Source: Trebonia sp963795335
GTDB taxonomy: Bacteria > Actinomycetota > Actinomycetes > Streptosporangiales > Streptosporangiaceae
NCBI GenBank assembly: GCA_963795335.1
Contig: CAWCHI010000007.1
Span: 422,929-486,928 of the forward strand
Length of the DNA stretch: 64,000 nucleotides
Direction of reading: 5' to 3'
The notes beneath the pieces are model-generated. The model did no database searches. It was given only the letters and a program-made list of their open reading frames with translations, and was not told where the DNA came from. The translations under genes and the position numbers were made by a program. Positions 47,498 to 56,956 of the stretch are shown here, one piece after another (position 1 is the stretch's first letter; every line of letters starts with the position of its first letter).

Positions 47498-47696
47498 AGG
47501 ATGGCCTTATGTCATTCGCGGAATGCGCACTGGCGCTGCCCGCGCGTACCTTCACCCGTTACCAGCAACCTTGCTTCGGACTGCGGACTCGGCACGGGTC
47601 AAGGTGCCCGGCCGCTCAATCACGGCCATCACGCAGACAGGGTGCTTCCGCGGTCGAAGATGCCAAACAAGCGAGCGGATAAACACTGCCTGTAAG

Positions 47697-47712
47697 CGTG
47701 ACGCAGATCACA
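47697..47712. promoter_or_regulatory. CRP-like site, one mismatch
   Basis: CGTGA-CGCAGA-TCACA matches the TGTGA-N6-TCACA consensus at nine of ten positions. It lies 200 bases upstream of the transglycosylase B start. Confidence 0.5.
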
Positions 47713-47785
47713 CCGTTTACAGTTACCGAATTGAGATGTGCGAATGTCCCATTTAATACAGGAATTCAATACCCTTAAACATGCC

Positions 47786-47801
47786 TGTGATTAAGGTCAC
47801 A
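47786..47801. promoter_or_regulatory. CRP-like site, perfect consensus
   Basis: TGTGA-TTAAGG-TCACA is a perfect TGTGA-N6-TCACA palindrome in the AT-rich region upstream of transglycosylase B. Actinobacterial CRP proteins bind this consensus and are known to control rpfA in Mycobacterium tuberculosis. Confidence 0.6.
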
Positions 47802-47924
47802 TCGGAGTACGTCACGTTTAGAAATAAGGCCGAAAGGACGCCCAGGCGCAATTAGCGTTGCTTGCCCTGTCCGGTCATTTACCGGTCAGGTTTACGGGCA
47901 TCAGACGGCTATGCCGGAAAAGGC

Positions 47925-48818
47925 TCAGTAGTAGCCGTAGTTTTCCTCGTTCGCCCAGGCGCCGCAGGGCGTGCCGTAAACGGACTTGATGTAGCCGAGG
48001 CCCCACCGGATCTGGGTCGCGGCGTCGGTCTGCCAGTCCGCGCCCGCGCTGGCCATCTTGTCGCCCGGCAGGGACTGCGGGATGCCGTAGGCGCCCGAGG
48101 CCGCGTTCTCGGCGTACACGTTCCAGCCGCTCTCGCGCTGCCACAGGTCGTACAGGCAGGGCCACTGGGACGAGCTGTAGCCAAAGCTGGCCAGCATGGA
48201 CTGGGCGGTCGCCTCGGCCGCGGTCGGGTTGGAGGGCGGCGCGGTGGTGGTCACCCCGGTCCCGCCGGTCGTCTGGCTCGAGCTCGACGTAGACGTGTTC
48301 TGCGACTCGAGGATCTGCTCGGGGTTGGCCATCGCGGGCTTGGCCACCACGCTGAGCGTCTTGGACGCCGCGGTCATCTCGATGAGCGTCTGCCGCTCCT
48401 GCTCGAGCAGCGCCACCGAGCCGCTCTGCCCGAGGCCGTCGATCGACTGGAAGAGGCTGGCGGCCCCGGTCCCCTGGGGATTCATCACCACGGCGGCGCC
48501 CCAGACGACGACGATCAGCAGCAGCGCCAGGCCGCCGGCGGGCAGCGCGACGCCGGCCCGGTGGAGCAGGCTCCGCTTCCGGCGGGCGCGGCGGGAACCA
48601 GGGGAGCCGGCCAGCGCTGCCCGGGGTCCGGAACCAGCCGGAACGACTGCGGCCGGGATGCCGTCAACCAGGTCCGGCCCGGCCGGGCCGGGACTGACCG
48701 GACCGGGCGGGCTGGTGCTCGCCGGGCGGGCAGGAGCAGCGTCAGCGCCAGAAGTGCGCGAGTCGAAGGCCGGCCGCTGCGGCCGGTCCACCAGCATCGC
48801 GCTCCGATGTCGTGACAA
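47925..48818 (-). CDS. Membrane-anchored lytic transglycosylase-like protein C
   Basis: This 297-residue protein has a cytoplasmic Pro/Arg-rich start, one membrane helix (AGGLALLLIVVVWGAAVVM, about residues 93-111), an extracellular helical segment, a Ser/Thr linker and the SLT-like domain (LWQRESGWNVYAENAASGAYG, IPQSLPGDKM, QIRWGLGYIKSVYGTPCG). Unlike A and B it is anchored by an internal helix. The TTG at 48818 follows AAGGGA; an ATG at 48797 after GGAG is an alternative start. A perfect CRP-like palindrome lies 128 bases upstream. Confidence 0.78.
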   Translation of the reverse strand: MSRHRSAMLVDRPQRPAFDSRTSGADAAPARPASTSPPGPVSPGPAGPDLVDGIPAAVVPAGSGPRAALAGSPGSRRARRKRSLLHRAGVALPAGGLALLLIVVVWGAAVVMNPQGTGAASLFQSIDGLGQSGSVALLEQERQTLIEMTAASKTLSVVAKPAMANPEQILESQNTSTSSSSQTTGGTGVTTTAPPSNPTAAEATAQSMLASFGYSSSQWPCLYDLWQRESGWNVYAENAASGAYGIPQSLPGDKMASAGADWQTDAATQIRWGLGYIKSVYGTPCGAWANEENYGYY

Positions 48819-48945
48819 CGCAGTCCCTTCGGGTCAAGTCGTGCGGATACCGCACTCATCCACCGCTGCCGGTCAACGATGCCAGAAAGGAACTTGCGCC
48901 GCCGGGGACTTCACCAAGAAAGGCACGGCGGATAACTTACCATTC

Positions 48946-48961
48946 TGTGACGCGAATCACA
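48946..48961. promoter_or_regulatory. CRP-like site, perfect consensus, between gene C and purine nucleoside phosphorylase
   Basis: TGTGA-CGCGAA-TCACA is a perfect TGTGA-N6-TCACA palindrome. It lies 128 bases upstream of transglycosylase C on one strand and 54 bases upstream of the phosphorylase ATG on the other, so it could serve either gene or both. Confidence 0.6.
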
Positions 48962-49014
48962 GGGTAATAACACGTTCCGTGACAGGTGGCACCGGGCTGC
49001 GGCATGATCTCGGT

Positions 49015-49863
49015 ATGAGTGAGCTCAGCCAGCCGGCCTTTCCCCAGGTAATCGACCCTTTCGCCCAGGCTGCCGAGAGCGCCGCAGCCCTCTGCGAGCG
49101 TGCCGGCACCGGCCGTTTCGATGTGGCCGTCGTGCTCGGCTCGGGCTGGCAGGCTGCCGCCGACGCGATCGGCGCACCGGAAATCGAAGTCGGCCTGGCC
49201 GGCCTGCCGGGATTTGAGCAACCGAGCGTGAAGGGGCACACACCTTCCGTTCGGTATATAAAAAAGGACCAGCTTCACGTTCTGCTCTTCCTCGGGCGCA
49301 TTCACCTTTACGAAGGGCACGAGCCGCAGGCCGTGGTGCACGGCGTGCGGACCGCGGTCGCGGCCGGCTGCCGCACGATCGTGCTGACTAACGCGGCGGG
49401 CGGCATCAACCCGGGGTACCGGGTCGGGCAGCCCGTGCTGATCAGCGACCATCTCAACCTCACCGCACGATCCCCGCTGTCGGGGCCACTGCCACCAGGG
49501 GTGCCGTCACGCTTCACCGACCTGACCGACCTGTACACCACGCGGCTGCGGACCCTCGCCCGGGAATTCGACCCGTCGCTGGCCGAGGGGGTCTACGCCG
49601 CCCTGGGCGGTCCCCACTTCGAGACCCCGGCCGAGATCCGGATGCTCGCGGCGGCGGGCGCCGACCTGGTCGGCATGTCCACCGCGATGGAGGCGATCGC
49701 CGCCCGCCACCTCGGGGCCGAGGTGCTCGGCATCTCCATGGTCAGCAACCCGGCGGCGGGACTGTCGCCCGAGCCGATCGACCACCAGGCCGTGCTCGCG
49801 GCCACCGGGGCCTCGGCCGCGCAGGTCGGCGCCCTGCTGGCAGAGCTGCTGGCGCGGATGTGA
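49015..49863 (+). CDS. Purine nucleoside phosphorylase (trimeric type)
   Basis: This 282-residue protein has VVLGSGWQAAADAI (phosphate-binding), VKGHTPSVRY, GRIHLYEGHEPQAVVHGVR, LTNAAGGINPGYRVGQPVLISDHLN, GGPHFETPAEIRML and GMSTAMEAIAARHLG. These are the family signatures of low-molecular-mass trimeric PNPs that split inosine and guanosine. The ATG at 49015 gives the standard start. A short run of AT-rich codons at about 49245-49315 (including ATA and AAA) stands out from the rest of the gene. Confidence 0.93.
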   Translation: MSELSQPAFPQVIDPFAQAAESAAALCERAGTGRFDVAVVLGSGWQAAADAIGAPEIEVGLAGLPGFEQPSVKGHTPSVRYIKKDQLHVLLFLGRIHLYEGHEPQAVVHGVRTAVAAGCRTIVLTNAAGGINPGYRVGQPVLISDHLNLTARSPLSGPLPPGVPSRFTDLTDLYTTRLRTLAREFDPSLAEGVYAALGGPHFETPAEIRMLAAAGADLVGMSTAMEAIAARHLGAEVLGISMVSNPAAGLSPEPIDHQAVLAATGASAAQVGALLAELLARM

Positions 49864-49987
49864 GCGGGAGGCCCTGATGTTCGCCGGCCGGTTCCCCAGG
49901 GTTAGCGGAAGGGCCTTCTGGCACTAGGTTTTGGTCTGACCGCAGGGGTAGCTGAAGGCAGCACGCTCACCCAGGCGAGGAGCAGAA

Positions 49988-50626
49988 ATGACCTATCCCG
50001 CATCGCCCGACCCGGCCGGCGGCCGGGTCCGGCCCGACTCAGCCCAATTCTGGGCCGGCGGTGTGGCGACCGCGGTCGTCGCCGCGCTGATCGCGCTCGT
50101 TGGCATCCTCGTCTGCCGCTGGGCCCTCAAGGTCCCGATCCTGGCCCCGGCTGGCGACGGCGCCTGGGGCAACGCCCACACTGGGGTCTACGCCCTGCTG
50201 GCGGCGCTGATCGCGCTGGTGGCGGCGGGCGTCCTCTACCTCTTGCTGCTCAGCACGCCGCGGCCGCTGCTGTTCTTCCAGTGGATCACGGGCCTGGCCA
50301 CCGTGCTTGCCGTCGTCTACCCGCTGTCGACCTCGGCCCCGCTCGACCAGAAGGCGGCCACCGCCATCGTCGACCTGGTGATCGGGCTCGCGATCATCTC
50401 GCTGCTGTCGGCCGTCGCGGCCCGGTCGGCGCGGGTCCGGCGGGTTGTCCGGCGGTATGCCGACGGCCAGGCGCCCGGCTCCGTGCAGGTCATCAACCAG
50501 CCCGCCCAGGCGGCTGGGCCGGAGCCGGGCTACCCGGCCGGGCCTCGTTATGCTGCCCCGCAGCCCCGGTTCGAGCCGACCCGGCCGCTGAACGAGCCGG
50601 AGGACGACCCGCGGCGCTACCGCTGA
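49988..50626 (+). CDS. Four-helix membrane protein, DUF6069-like
   Basis: This 212-residue protein has membrane helices at about 23-45, 65-87, 93-112 and 122-145, and a Pro-rich cytoplasmic tail. The pattern AQFWAGGVATAVVAALIALVGI with ILAPAG and AHTGVYALLAALIAL resembles DUF6069 proteins of actinomycetes, whose function is unknown. GAGGAG precedes the ATG. It is followed by a bidirectional terminator. Confidence 0.7.
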   Translation: MTYPASPDPAGGRVRPDSAQFWAGGVATAVVAALIALVGILVCRWALKVPILAPAGDGAWGNAHTGVYALLAALIALVAAGVLYLLLLSTPRPLLFFQWITGLATVLAVVYPLSTSAPLDQKAATAIVDLVIGLAIISLLSAVAARSARVRRVVRRYADGQAPGSVQVINQPAQAAGPEPGYPAGPRYAAPQPRFEPTRPLNEPEDDPRRYR

Positions 50627-50657
50627 GGCCGGGCCGGGCCAGCAGGCACCCGGAAAC

Positions 50658-50701
50658 GCGAACCGCGGCCGTGACGGGCTGACGTCACGGCCGCGGTTCG
50701 C
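50658..50701. terminator. Bidirectional terminator between convergent genes
   Basis: GCGAACCGCGGCCGTGAC and GTCACGGCCGCGGTTCGC form a perfect 18-base stem with an 8-base loop. It lies between the membrane-protein stop (50626) and the sedolisin stop (50707), and can serve both strands. Confidence 0.8.
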
Positions 50702-50706
50702 TGTTG

Positions 50707-52050
50707 TCAGCGCAGGTACTTGATCAGCTGGGCCACATCCGGGGTGCCGAGCCCGGTCACCGGGTCCCAGCCCTTGGTGGCCGGGTAGCCGGTGATGTCG
50801 ACCTCGTTGCCGGACGAGTCGGACAGCGCGACCGAGTTGTTACCCGTGGTGATGTCGTGGAACACCTTGCCGTAGAGCGAGGTGCGCGCCAGGGTGTACA
50901 GGCCCGGGTTGAGGAAGCCGAGGCGGGCGTGATCAGCCTGGTCGGCCAGCGCGGTGATGGCCGCCCACTGGGGCGATCCGGCGCTCGTCCCGCCGAACAG
51001 GTAGATCTGGCCCACGTTGGCCGGGTTAGCCTGCGACCAGGCGATCAGCAGGCCGTTGTTCACGTCGCCGCTGTAGGCGACGTCCGGCTCGCCCCGCTGG
51101 CTGGTGTGGTTGAAGCCGTCCTGGTAGAACGGGCGGCTGTAGATGGCGCTGTAGCCTCCGCCACTCGCGCCGTACTGGTCGTTCCAGGCCGTCTCGGACT
51201 CGTAGGTGCCGTCCGGCTGCGCCGCGGTCAGGCTGGTCGCGCCCACGGCGGTCACCAGGGGGTCGGAGGCGGGGAGGCTGGCCGACTTCAGGTAGCTGGT
51301 CCCGTCGCAGGTCGGCTGGGCGGCGCCGTCGTCACCGGAGGAAGCGAAGACCGAGATGCCTTCGAGCGCGGCCGCGGCGAACAGCACGTGGTCGGCCTTC
51401 TGGATCGACGTGGCCTCGCAGGACTCGGCCTCGCCGAAGCTCTGCGACAGCACCGAGCCCAGCCGGTGCGCGACCACGTACTTGAGCGCGCCCAGGATGT
51501 CCGCGTCCTGGTCGCTCTTGGAGATGACCAGGTCGATCTTCGCCGCCGGGGCGATGGCGTGCGCGGACTCGACGTCGAGCGAGATCTCGCCGGTCCAGTT
51601 GACCTCGTCCGCGTTGGTCGGGTCGAAGGTCGGCTGGCCGTCGGGGTAGATCACGTTCAGGTCGGCCGCTGGCAGCCCGAAGGTGCTGTCCTCGACACCG
51701 AGGTCCTGGGTCAGGGTGGGGTCGCCGAAGGCGTCGATAATGACAATGGTCTGCCCGGCCCCGGTCAGCTTGCCCGGGATGTCGTAGGCGGTGGCCAGCT
51801 CCTGCGGCGTGTAGCAGTTGAGCGCTGCGCCGGGCTCCTGGCAGCTGAACAGGTAGCCGGACGAGGCGGCGGAGCTCGCCTTGCCGATGTAGCGGTAGGC
51901 CAGCGGGGTCTTGACCGCGGGGGTGACGTGCCCGGCGGCCGCGGCGGCGGGCGGGCTCGCGAGGGCGGCGGACGCGCCGGCTGGAGCGAGCGCCAGCGCC
52001 GAGGCAGCCCCGACCGGGATCAGAGCCGCAGCCACTTTTCGAAAACGCAT
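50707..52050 (-). CDS. Secreted sedolisin-type (S53) peptidase without a full prodomain
   Basis: This 447-residue protein has a signal peptide (VAAALIPVGAASALALAPAGASA), a short region with YRYIGKASSAASSGYLFSC, then the S53 catalytic domain starting LNCYTPQELATAYDIP. The catalytic Glu and Asp lie in TGEISLDVESAHAIAP, the oxyanion Asp in SSGDDGA, and the catalytic Ser in GGTSAGSPQWAA. C-terminal GLGTPDVAQLIK matches the Ca-binding region. Family members usually carry a Pro-kumamolisin prodomain of about 180 residues; only about 60 residues precede the catalytic domain here. The ATG at 52050 has AGAGGA upstream. Confidence 0.88.
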   Translation of the reverse strand: MRFRKVAAALIPVGAASALALAPAGASAALASPPAAAAAGHVTPAVKTPLAYRYIGKASSAASSGYLFSCQEPGAALNCYTPQELATAYDIPGKLTGAGQTIVIIDAFGDPTLTQDLGVEDSTFGLPAADLNVIYPDGQPTFDPTNADEVNWTGEISLDVESAHAIAPAAKIDLVISKSDQDADILGALKYVVAHRLGSVLSQSFGEAESCEATSIQKADHVLFAAAALEGISVFASSGDDGAAQPTCDGTSYLKSASLPASDPLVTAVGATSLTAAQPDGTYESETAWNDQYGASGGGYSAIYSRPFYQDGFNHTSQRGEPDVAYSGDVNNGLLIAWSQANPANVGQIYLFGGTSAGSPQWAAITALADQADHARLGFLNPGLYTLARTSLYGKVFHDITTGNNSVALSDSSGNEVDITGYPATKGWDPVTGLGTPDVAQLIKYLR

Positions 52051-52280
52051 TTTCAATTCCTCTCGCACTCAAGGAAGAGGCTGCGGTCCGTCACGCGCAA
52101 TAATGTCCTCTTCTGAGGTAGTGCTGACGGACATGATGAAGGAAAATGACTGCCTTTGCATCGCCTTGCGCGAAAGAAACGAAGTCTTAACCTGAAAGGC
52201 CAGGTGGGGTGCGGTTTCGACCAGGGACGCGGGCGTCAGCGGGCCTGCCGGGCCGGGCCCGGGCTCGCTAGCCTGGCCTC

Positions 52281-54159
52281 ATGCACCAGCGGCCATGGCC
52301 CTCGCCCGACATCGCCGAGCGCAACGTGGCCGCTCTCGCCGCCGCGATCCCGGCCGCGGTCACCGAGGGCCGGGACGCCGACGGCAGCCTCGTCCGCGCG
52401 GTCGACTTCGACCTGCTGCGCCAGGAGCTGGCCGGACGGGTCGTGGAGGGACCGCGGGAGCGGTACCAGCTCGACTGGCCGGGACGGCGGGCGGCCCAGT
52501 TCACCGCCAGCGCCCCGGTCGCCCGGACGCTGCGCCCGGCCCGCGGCCGAGTCGGCCGACTTCGACCGCGCCCGCCACCTGGTCATCGAGGGTGACAACC
52601 TGGACGCGCTGAAGCTGCTGCAGAAGCCGTACCTCGGCAAGGTCAAGCTGATCTACATCGACCCGCCGTACAACACCGGCGGTGACTTCGTCTACGACGA
52701 CGACTTCGCCGAGACCACCGCCGAGCTACCTGAAGCGGTCCGGGCAGGCCGACCCGGCCGGGCGCCGGCTGGTGGCCAACGCCGAGTCGGGCGGCCGCTT
52801 CCACTCCGACTGGCTGAGCATGATGTACCCGCGGCTGCAGCTGGCGCGGAACCTGCTCGCCGACGACGGGGCCATCTTCGTCAGCATCGGCCCAGGCGAG
52901 CACGCCAACCTGACCCGGCTGCTGGCCGAGATCATGGGCGAGGAAAACTTCCGCGCCAGCATCGTCTGGCAGAAGCGCTATACGCGCAGCAACAACACCC
53001 GCGACTTCACCACCGTCACCGAGAACATCGTGGTCTTCGCCAAGAGCGAGGCGTTCACGGTGAACCTGCTGCCGCGGACGCCGGAAGCGGACGCCCGCTA
53101 CGCCAACCCCGACGCCGACCCGCGCGGGCCCTGGAAGGGCGCCTCGTTCCTGAACCCGGCGACGCCCGCGCAGCGGCCCAACCTCTGCTACGAGATCGTG
53201 AACCCGAACACCGGGCCGGCACGCTGCCCTCCGCCAACGCCTGGCGGCGGTCGAAGGCACGAGTTCGACCGGCTCGCGGCCGACGGCCGGCTTTACTGGG
53301 GCGCTGACGGCACCAGTCCGGTGCCCTGCGGTCAAGATGTTCCTGTCCGAGGTCCGCGGGCTGACGCCCGCCAACTTCTGGAGCCATCAGTACGCGGGCA
53401 GCACCGACGACGGCACCCGCGACCTGGCCGCGCTGCATCGGCGGCCAGCGTGTTCGACAACCCGAAGCCGGTCATGCTGATGAAGCGGGTACTGGAGCAC
53501 GCCACCGGCCGCCCAGTCGCTCGTGCTCGACTTCTTCGCCGGCTCCGGCACCATGGCCCAGGCCGTCCTCGAGCTCAACGCGGAAGACGGCGGGTCACGC
53601 CGGTTCATCGCCGATCCAGCTGGCCGAGAAGTGCCGCCCGCGGTCAGCCGCGGCGGCCGCCGGGTACGCGACCATCGCCGAGATCTGCCAGGAGCGCATC
53701 CGCCGGGCGGCCGACCGGGCCGCCACCGGCCCGCACCATCCCCGGTGGGACCGGGCAACCGGCTTCCGCGTACTCAAGGTGGGCACCGCCAACCGGGCCG
53801 ACGTGCTTCACCCGCCGGACAAGCTGCGGCAGCCCGGCCTGGCGGCGGACGCCAGCGTCAAGCCGGACCGGAGCGCCGAGGACACCTTGTTCGAGGTGAT
53901 GACCGGGGCCGGCATCGAGCCCGCGGCGCCGCTGGCAGCCGAGAAGATCGACGGCCATGAGGTCTTCACCGTCGACGGCGGCGCGCTGATCGCCTGCCTG
54001 TCCCCCGCCGTCCCGGTGACGGTGGTGCGGGAGATCGCCCGACGCTCCCCCCGTTACGCGGCCTTTCTCCACGCCGGATTCGCCACCGACGCCGACCGGG
54101 AAGCCGCCGGGCGGCTGCTGGCTGAGTCGGTCCCGGGTACCAAGGTCCTGGTGATCTAG
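52281..54159 (+). CDS. Type III Mod-like DNA methyltransferase (about nine apparent frameshifts)
   Basis: Joined across breaks near 52542, 52726, 53222, 53259, 53326, 53445, 53513 and 53613, this gives about 620 residues. The order of motifs is motif IV DPPYNTGGDFVYDDDF preceded by LVIEGDNLDALKLL, WLSMMYPRLQLAR, IFVSIGPGEHANL, then the SAM motif LDFFAGSGTMAQAVLELN, and the Mod C-terminus DTLFEVMTGAGIEPAAP, ALIACLSP. Motif IV before motif I is the beta class, which methylates N6-adenine or N4-cytosine. No Res subunit follows. The break density is the highest of any gene here, so a true pseudogene cannot be excluded. Confidence 0.72.
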
Positions 54160-54340
54160 TCACGGTCCGGCGGGCCCGGCGCGATCGCCAACGAGAAAAG
54201 CAAAGCTCACCCAGCCGGGTCAGCGCCGCGTCAAGGGGGAATTACCGATCGCCCCATTAAGCGCGTTAGCGCAATTTGTCCATCCTGGTACGGAACTGTC
54301 GCTAATGCTCTACTGTCATCGCCTGTTAGGTGGTGACGAC

Positions 54341-55163
54341 ATGGAACACGGGACAGGGGAAAGGGCGCCCGCGGCCCGCGGCCGCAGGTTCCTGGTAATC
54401 GCTGCGGGCGCGCTGGCCCTGGTCAGCCGGCGGGGCCTTCTACCTGACCCGCCCGGCGCCGCCCCCGGACACGGCCACCGCCCAGGCGATCGGGGCCCTG
54501 CCCGCCAGCGCGGGGGCCGGGCCAGCGGCTGACGTCGCCCTGGCGGGCCCGCCCGTCCTGGTCACCGTCCCGCCCAGCATGCGGGTCACGGCGGGCTCGG
54601 CGGCCACGCCCAGGCGCACCCGCCCGGCGTCAGCGGATCCGTCCGCAGACTCGTCCGCGGGCACGCCGGCGGCCTCCCCGTCCGCGACCGCCAGCGCGCC
54701 CTCCTCCAGCGCTGCCCCGGCCGACAGCGGCGACGCCAGCGGCACGGCCGCCGCACAGGTCCTGGCGCTGATCAACCAGGCTCGCGCCAGCGCCGGGCTG
54801 CCCGCCCTGACCGTCACCGCGGGCCTGGACGCCAGCTCGGGCGCACACAACGCGAAAATGGCGGACGGCTGCGGGCTGTCCCACCAGTGTCCGGGCGAGG
54901 CAGCGATCGGCCAGCGGGAGACCGCGGCCGGGGTGATCTGGACCGCGGCGGGCGAGAACATCGGCGAGGGCGGGCCGGTGGCTGACACGCAGGCTGCCAT
55001 CACGCAGATGGCCGTCGGCCTCACCCAGTCGATGCTGAACGAGCAGCCGCCGGATGACGGCCACCGGATGAACATCCTCAGCTCAGCGTTCACCCACGTC
55101 GGGATCGCGGTCTCGCGCGACAGCGCCGGCACCGTCTGGCTCACCCAGGACTTCTCTAACTGA
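54341..55163 (+). CDS. Secreted CAP/SCP-domain protein (one apparent frameshift)
   Basis: This is about 273 residues: a membrane or signal helix (FLVIAAGALALVSAGGAFYL once an inserted base near 54424 is removed), a Pro/Ser/Ala linker, and a CAP domain at about 150-272 with LALINQARASAGLPALTV, SGAHNAKMADGCGLSHQCPGE, ENIGEGGP and HRMNILSSAFTHVGIAV. CAP domains occur in many secreted proteins; in bacteria the function is mostly unknown. It stands alone downstream of the methyltransferase. Confidence 0.8.
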
Positions 55164-55278
55164 CGCCCGCGCCGGGTCCGGGGGCAAGGTCGAGCGGTCA
55201 GGGACTGACGTTGGTTCAGCGGTCAGGAAATACGGATAGGCCTGTCAGGAAAGGCCACCGGAAGAGCATGATGAGAGC

Positions 55279-56253
55279 GTGGCATACCAGGCTGGGGCAT
55301 CCGTCTGCCCTCAGTGCGGGAGCAGCACCGACGTGCGAACCGCCCGCGAGCTCTTCGAGATGATGAACGGGGCGCGGGGGCAGGCCTTCCAGCGCCTCAG
55401 CGAGCAGTTCGGCTTCGGCGGCACCGCTTCCGGCCCGGGCCAGGACCCGGGCCAGGGGCAGCCGCCGGACCCCGCCCAGTCCGCCAGCGAGGGCTGGTCC
55501 GCCGCCGGAGGGCAGTCCGCCAGCGCGGGCGGGGCCCCCGGCCAGGGGCAGGCCCCCGGCTACGGGCAGTTCCCGGGCGGTAGTCACTTCCCCGCCCAGG
55601 ACTACTTCGGGCAGTCCGCCAGCGCGGGCGGCTCCGCCGCCGAGGCACAGGCCGGCCAGGGCGGGTACACGGGCCAGGAGCAAGCCGCGCCGGAGCAGTT
55701 CCCGGGACAGGGGCAGCCGCCCGCGCCCGACCAGGGCCAGTTCCCGGGGCAGGGGCAGGCGCCGGACCAGGGGCAGTCCCCGGGCGGGAACCGGCCGCCC
55801 GGCCAGGGCCAGTTCCCCTGGCGGCGCCGGCGGGGCAGCGACGACGACTACGACCACTACAACGTCGAGAGCTCCGACCCACGGCTGGGGGGCAACCGGA
55901 GCGGGCGTGACTTCGGCTTCTCCTCTGGTGACAACATCGCCGACGACATCGGCGGCGCGGTGATGGGGGCAGCCCTCGGGTTCGCCGGCCGGGCCATAGG
56001 GCGACGGATGATGAAGGCCTTCGAGGACAAGGTCGTGCCCGCCGTGCAGGCCCGCGCGACCCAGGCGCAGCAGCAGTTCGAGCAGCAGAAGGGCGAGCAG
56101 GACGCCATCGTCGCGCGCTACCCCGAGCTCCGCGGGTGCACCAGGGACCGGGTCGTCTTCCTCGACGGCGGCATGCGCACGGTCCCCGTGAGCGAGCTGC
56201 GGATGCCGGTCACGCTGGCGCAGGCCGACCAGGTGGTGGCGCGGCTGCGCTGA
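55279..56253 (+). CDS. Hypothetical protein with N-terminal CxxC and Gln/Gly-rich repeats
   Basis: This 324-residue protein starts ASVCPQCGSSTDVRTARELFEMM, where a CPxCG pair suggests half a zinc ribbon and the MNGARGQAFQ helix follows. A central low-complexity region (about 50-180) has GQGQxPxPGQ repeats. The C-terminal region has a possible glycine-zipper segment (GGAVMGAALGFAGRAIGRRM) and the conserved-looking end YPELRGCTRDRVVFLDGGMRTVPVSEL. I know similar C-termini only as actinobacterial hypotheticals. The start is a GTG at 55279. Confidence 0.65.
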   Translation: MAYQAGASVCPQCGSSTDVRTARELFEMMNGARGQAFQRLSEQFGFGGTASGPGQDPGQGQPPDPAQSASEGWSAAGGQSASAGGAPGQGQAPGYGQFPGGSHFPAQDYFGQSASAGGSAAEAQAGQGGYTGQEQAAPEQFPGQGQPPAPDQGQFPGQGQAPDQGQSPGGNRPPGQGQFPWRRRRGSDDDYDHYNVESSDPRLGGNRSGRDFGFSSGDNIADDIGGAVMGAALGFAGRAIGRRMMKAFEDKVVPAVQARATQAQQQFEQQKGEQDAIVARYPELRGCTRDRVVFLDGGMRTVPVSELRMPVTLAQADQVVARLR

Positions 56254-56333
56254 GGCCGCCGCCGGAACTCGAACAGAATGTCGGTGACCCTGATTAAAGT
56301 GACCTTGTTGTCGCTTTTATCGGAGGTCATGAC

Positions 56334-56863
56334 ATGTGCTGGCAATGCGACCACCCCGGTGCCACCTGGCAGGACTACCTGGCACACCTGCGCGAGCTGC
56401 TCGCCCGGCACTGCTGGGTGGTGCAGGGGGTCCAGCGGCAGCGGCACCGGGCCCCGTACGCGTACACCATCGGGCTCGCCTCTCACGACCAGCCGGAACT
56501 CGTGGTCACCGGGCTGCCCTATGACCAGGCGGCCGACCTGCTGAACGGCCTCGCCGGGCTGGTGCTGGCGGGTGGTCGCTGCCTCCGGCCGGGCGAGCTG
56601 GTGCCGCTTCCGGGCGGCCGGCGGCGGAGGTCGTGCGGGTCGCCGAGCCCGCCGTGCACCTGGCGGTGGCGGCGGCGCTCAACCGGCCCGGGTTCGCGGC
56701 GCTGCAGCTGGTCTACACCGACGATCGGGGCCGCTGGCCGTGGGAGGCCGGCTTCCGCGGCGGGCGGGGCGGGCAGCCGGTCCTCGGTGGCCGCGCTGTG
56801 GCCACCACTCGCCCGGCAGCCGCTCCGGGTCCGGATACCCCGGGCGTAGGCTCGACCGCGTGA
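56334..56863 (+). CDS. DUF4262 protein (one apparent frameshift)
   Basis: This is about 176 residues. MCWQCDHPGATWQDYLAHLREL, VVQGVQRQRHRAPYAYTIGL and HDQPELVVTGLPYDQAADLLN match DUF4262, a family of unknown function. The frame must shift by one missing base near 56600-56616 to continue into VVRVAEPAVHLAVAAAL and LQLVYTDDRGRWPWEAGF, which is the family's C-terminal block. The ATG lies at 56334. Confidence 0.75.
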
Positions 56864-56956
56864 CCGCTGACCGGGCCGCTCCCAGCCGAGGAGCTGCCAG
56901 CCGCGAGAGCGACGCCGCCGGCCGGCGCCGGCGCCAGCACCGGCACGCGGGGCAGG

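Larger units (their letters stand above)
47498..47924. other. AT-richer regulatory interval upstream of transglycosylase gene B
   Basis: These 427 bases have no gene and are clearly richer in A and T than the surroundings. They contain two CRP-type palindromes (47697-47712 and 47786-47801). A weak hairpin after gene C (CCTGTCCGGT / ACCGGTCAGG, about 47867-47891) may terminate it. Confidence 0.55.

Noticed and set aside
46186..47924. ydaO-type c-di-AMP riboswitch upstream of the transglycosylase genes
   Set aside because: Such switches are common before Rpf-like genes, but the conserved blocks were not found on the minus strand in either interval.
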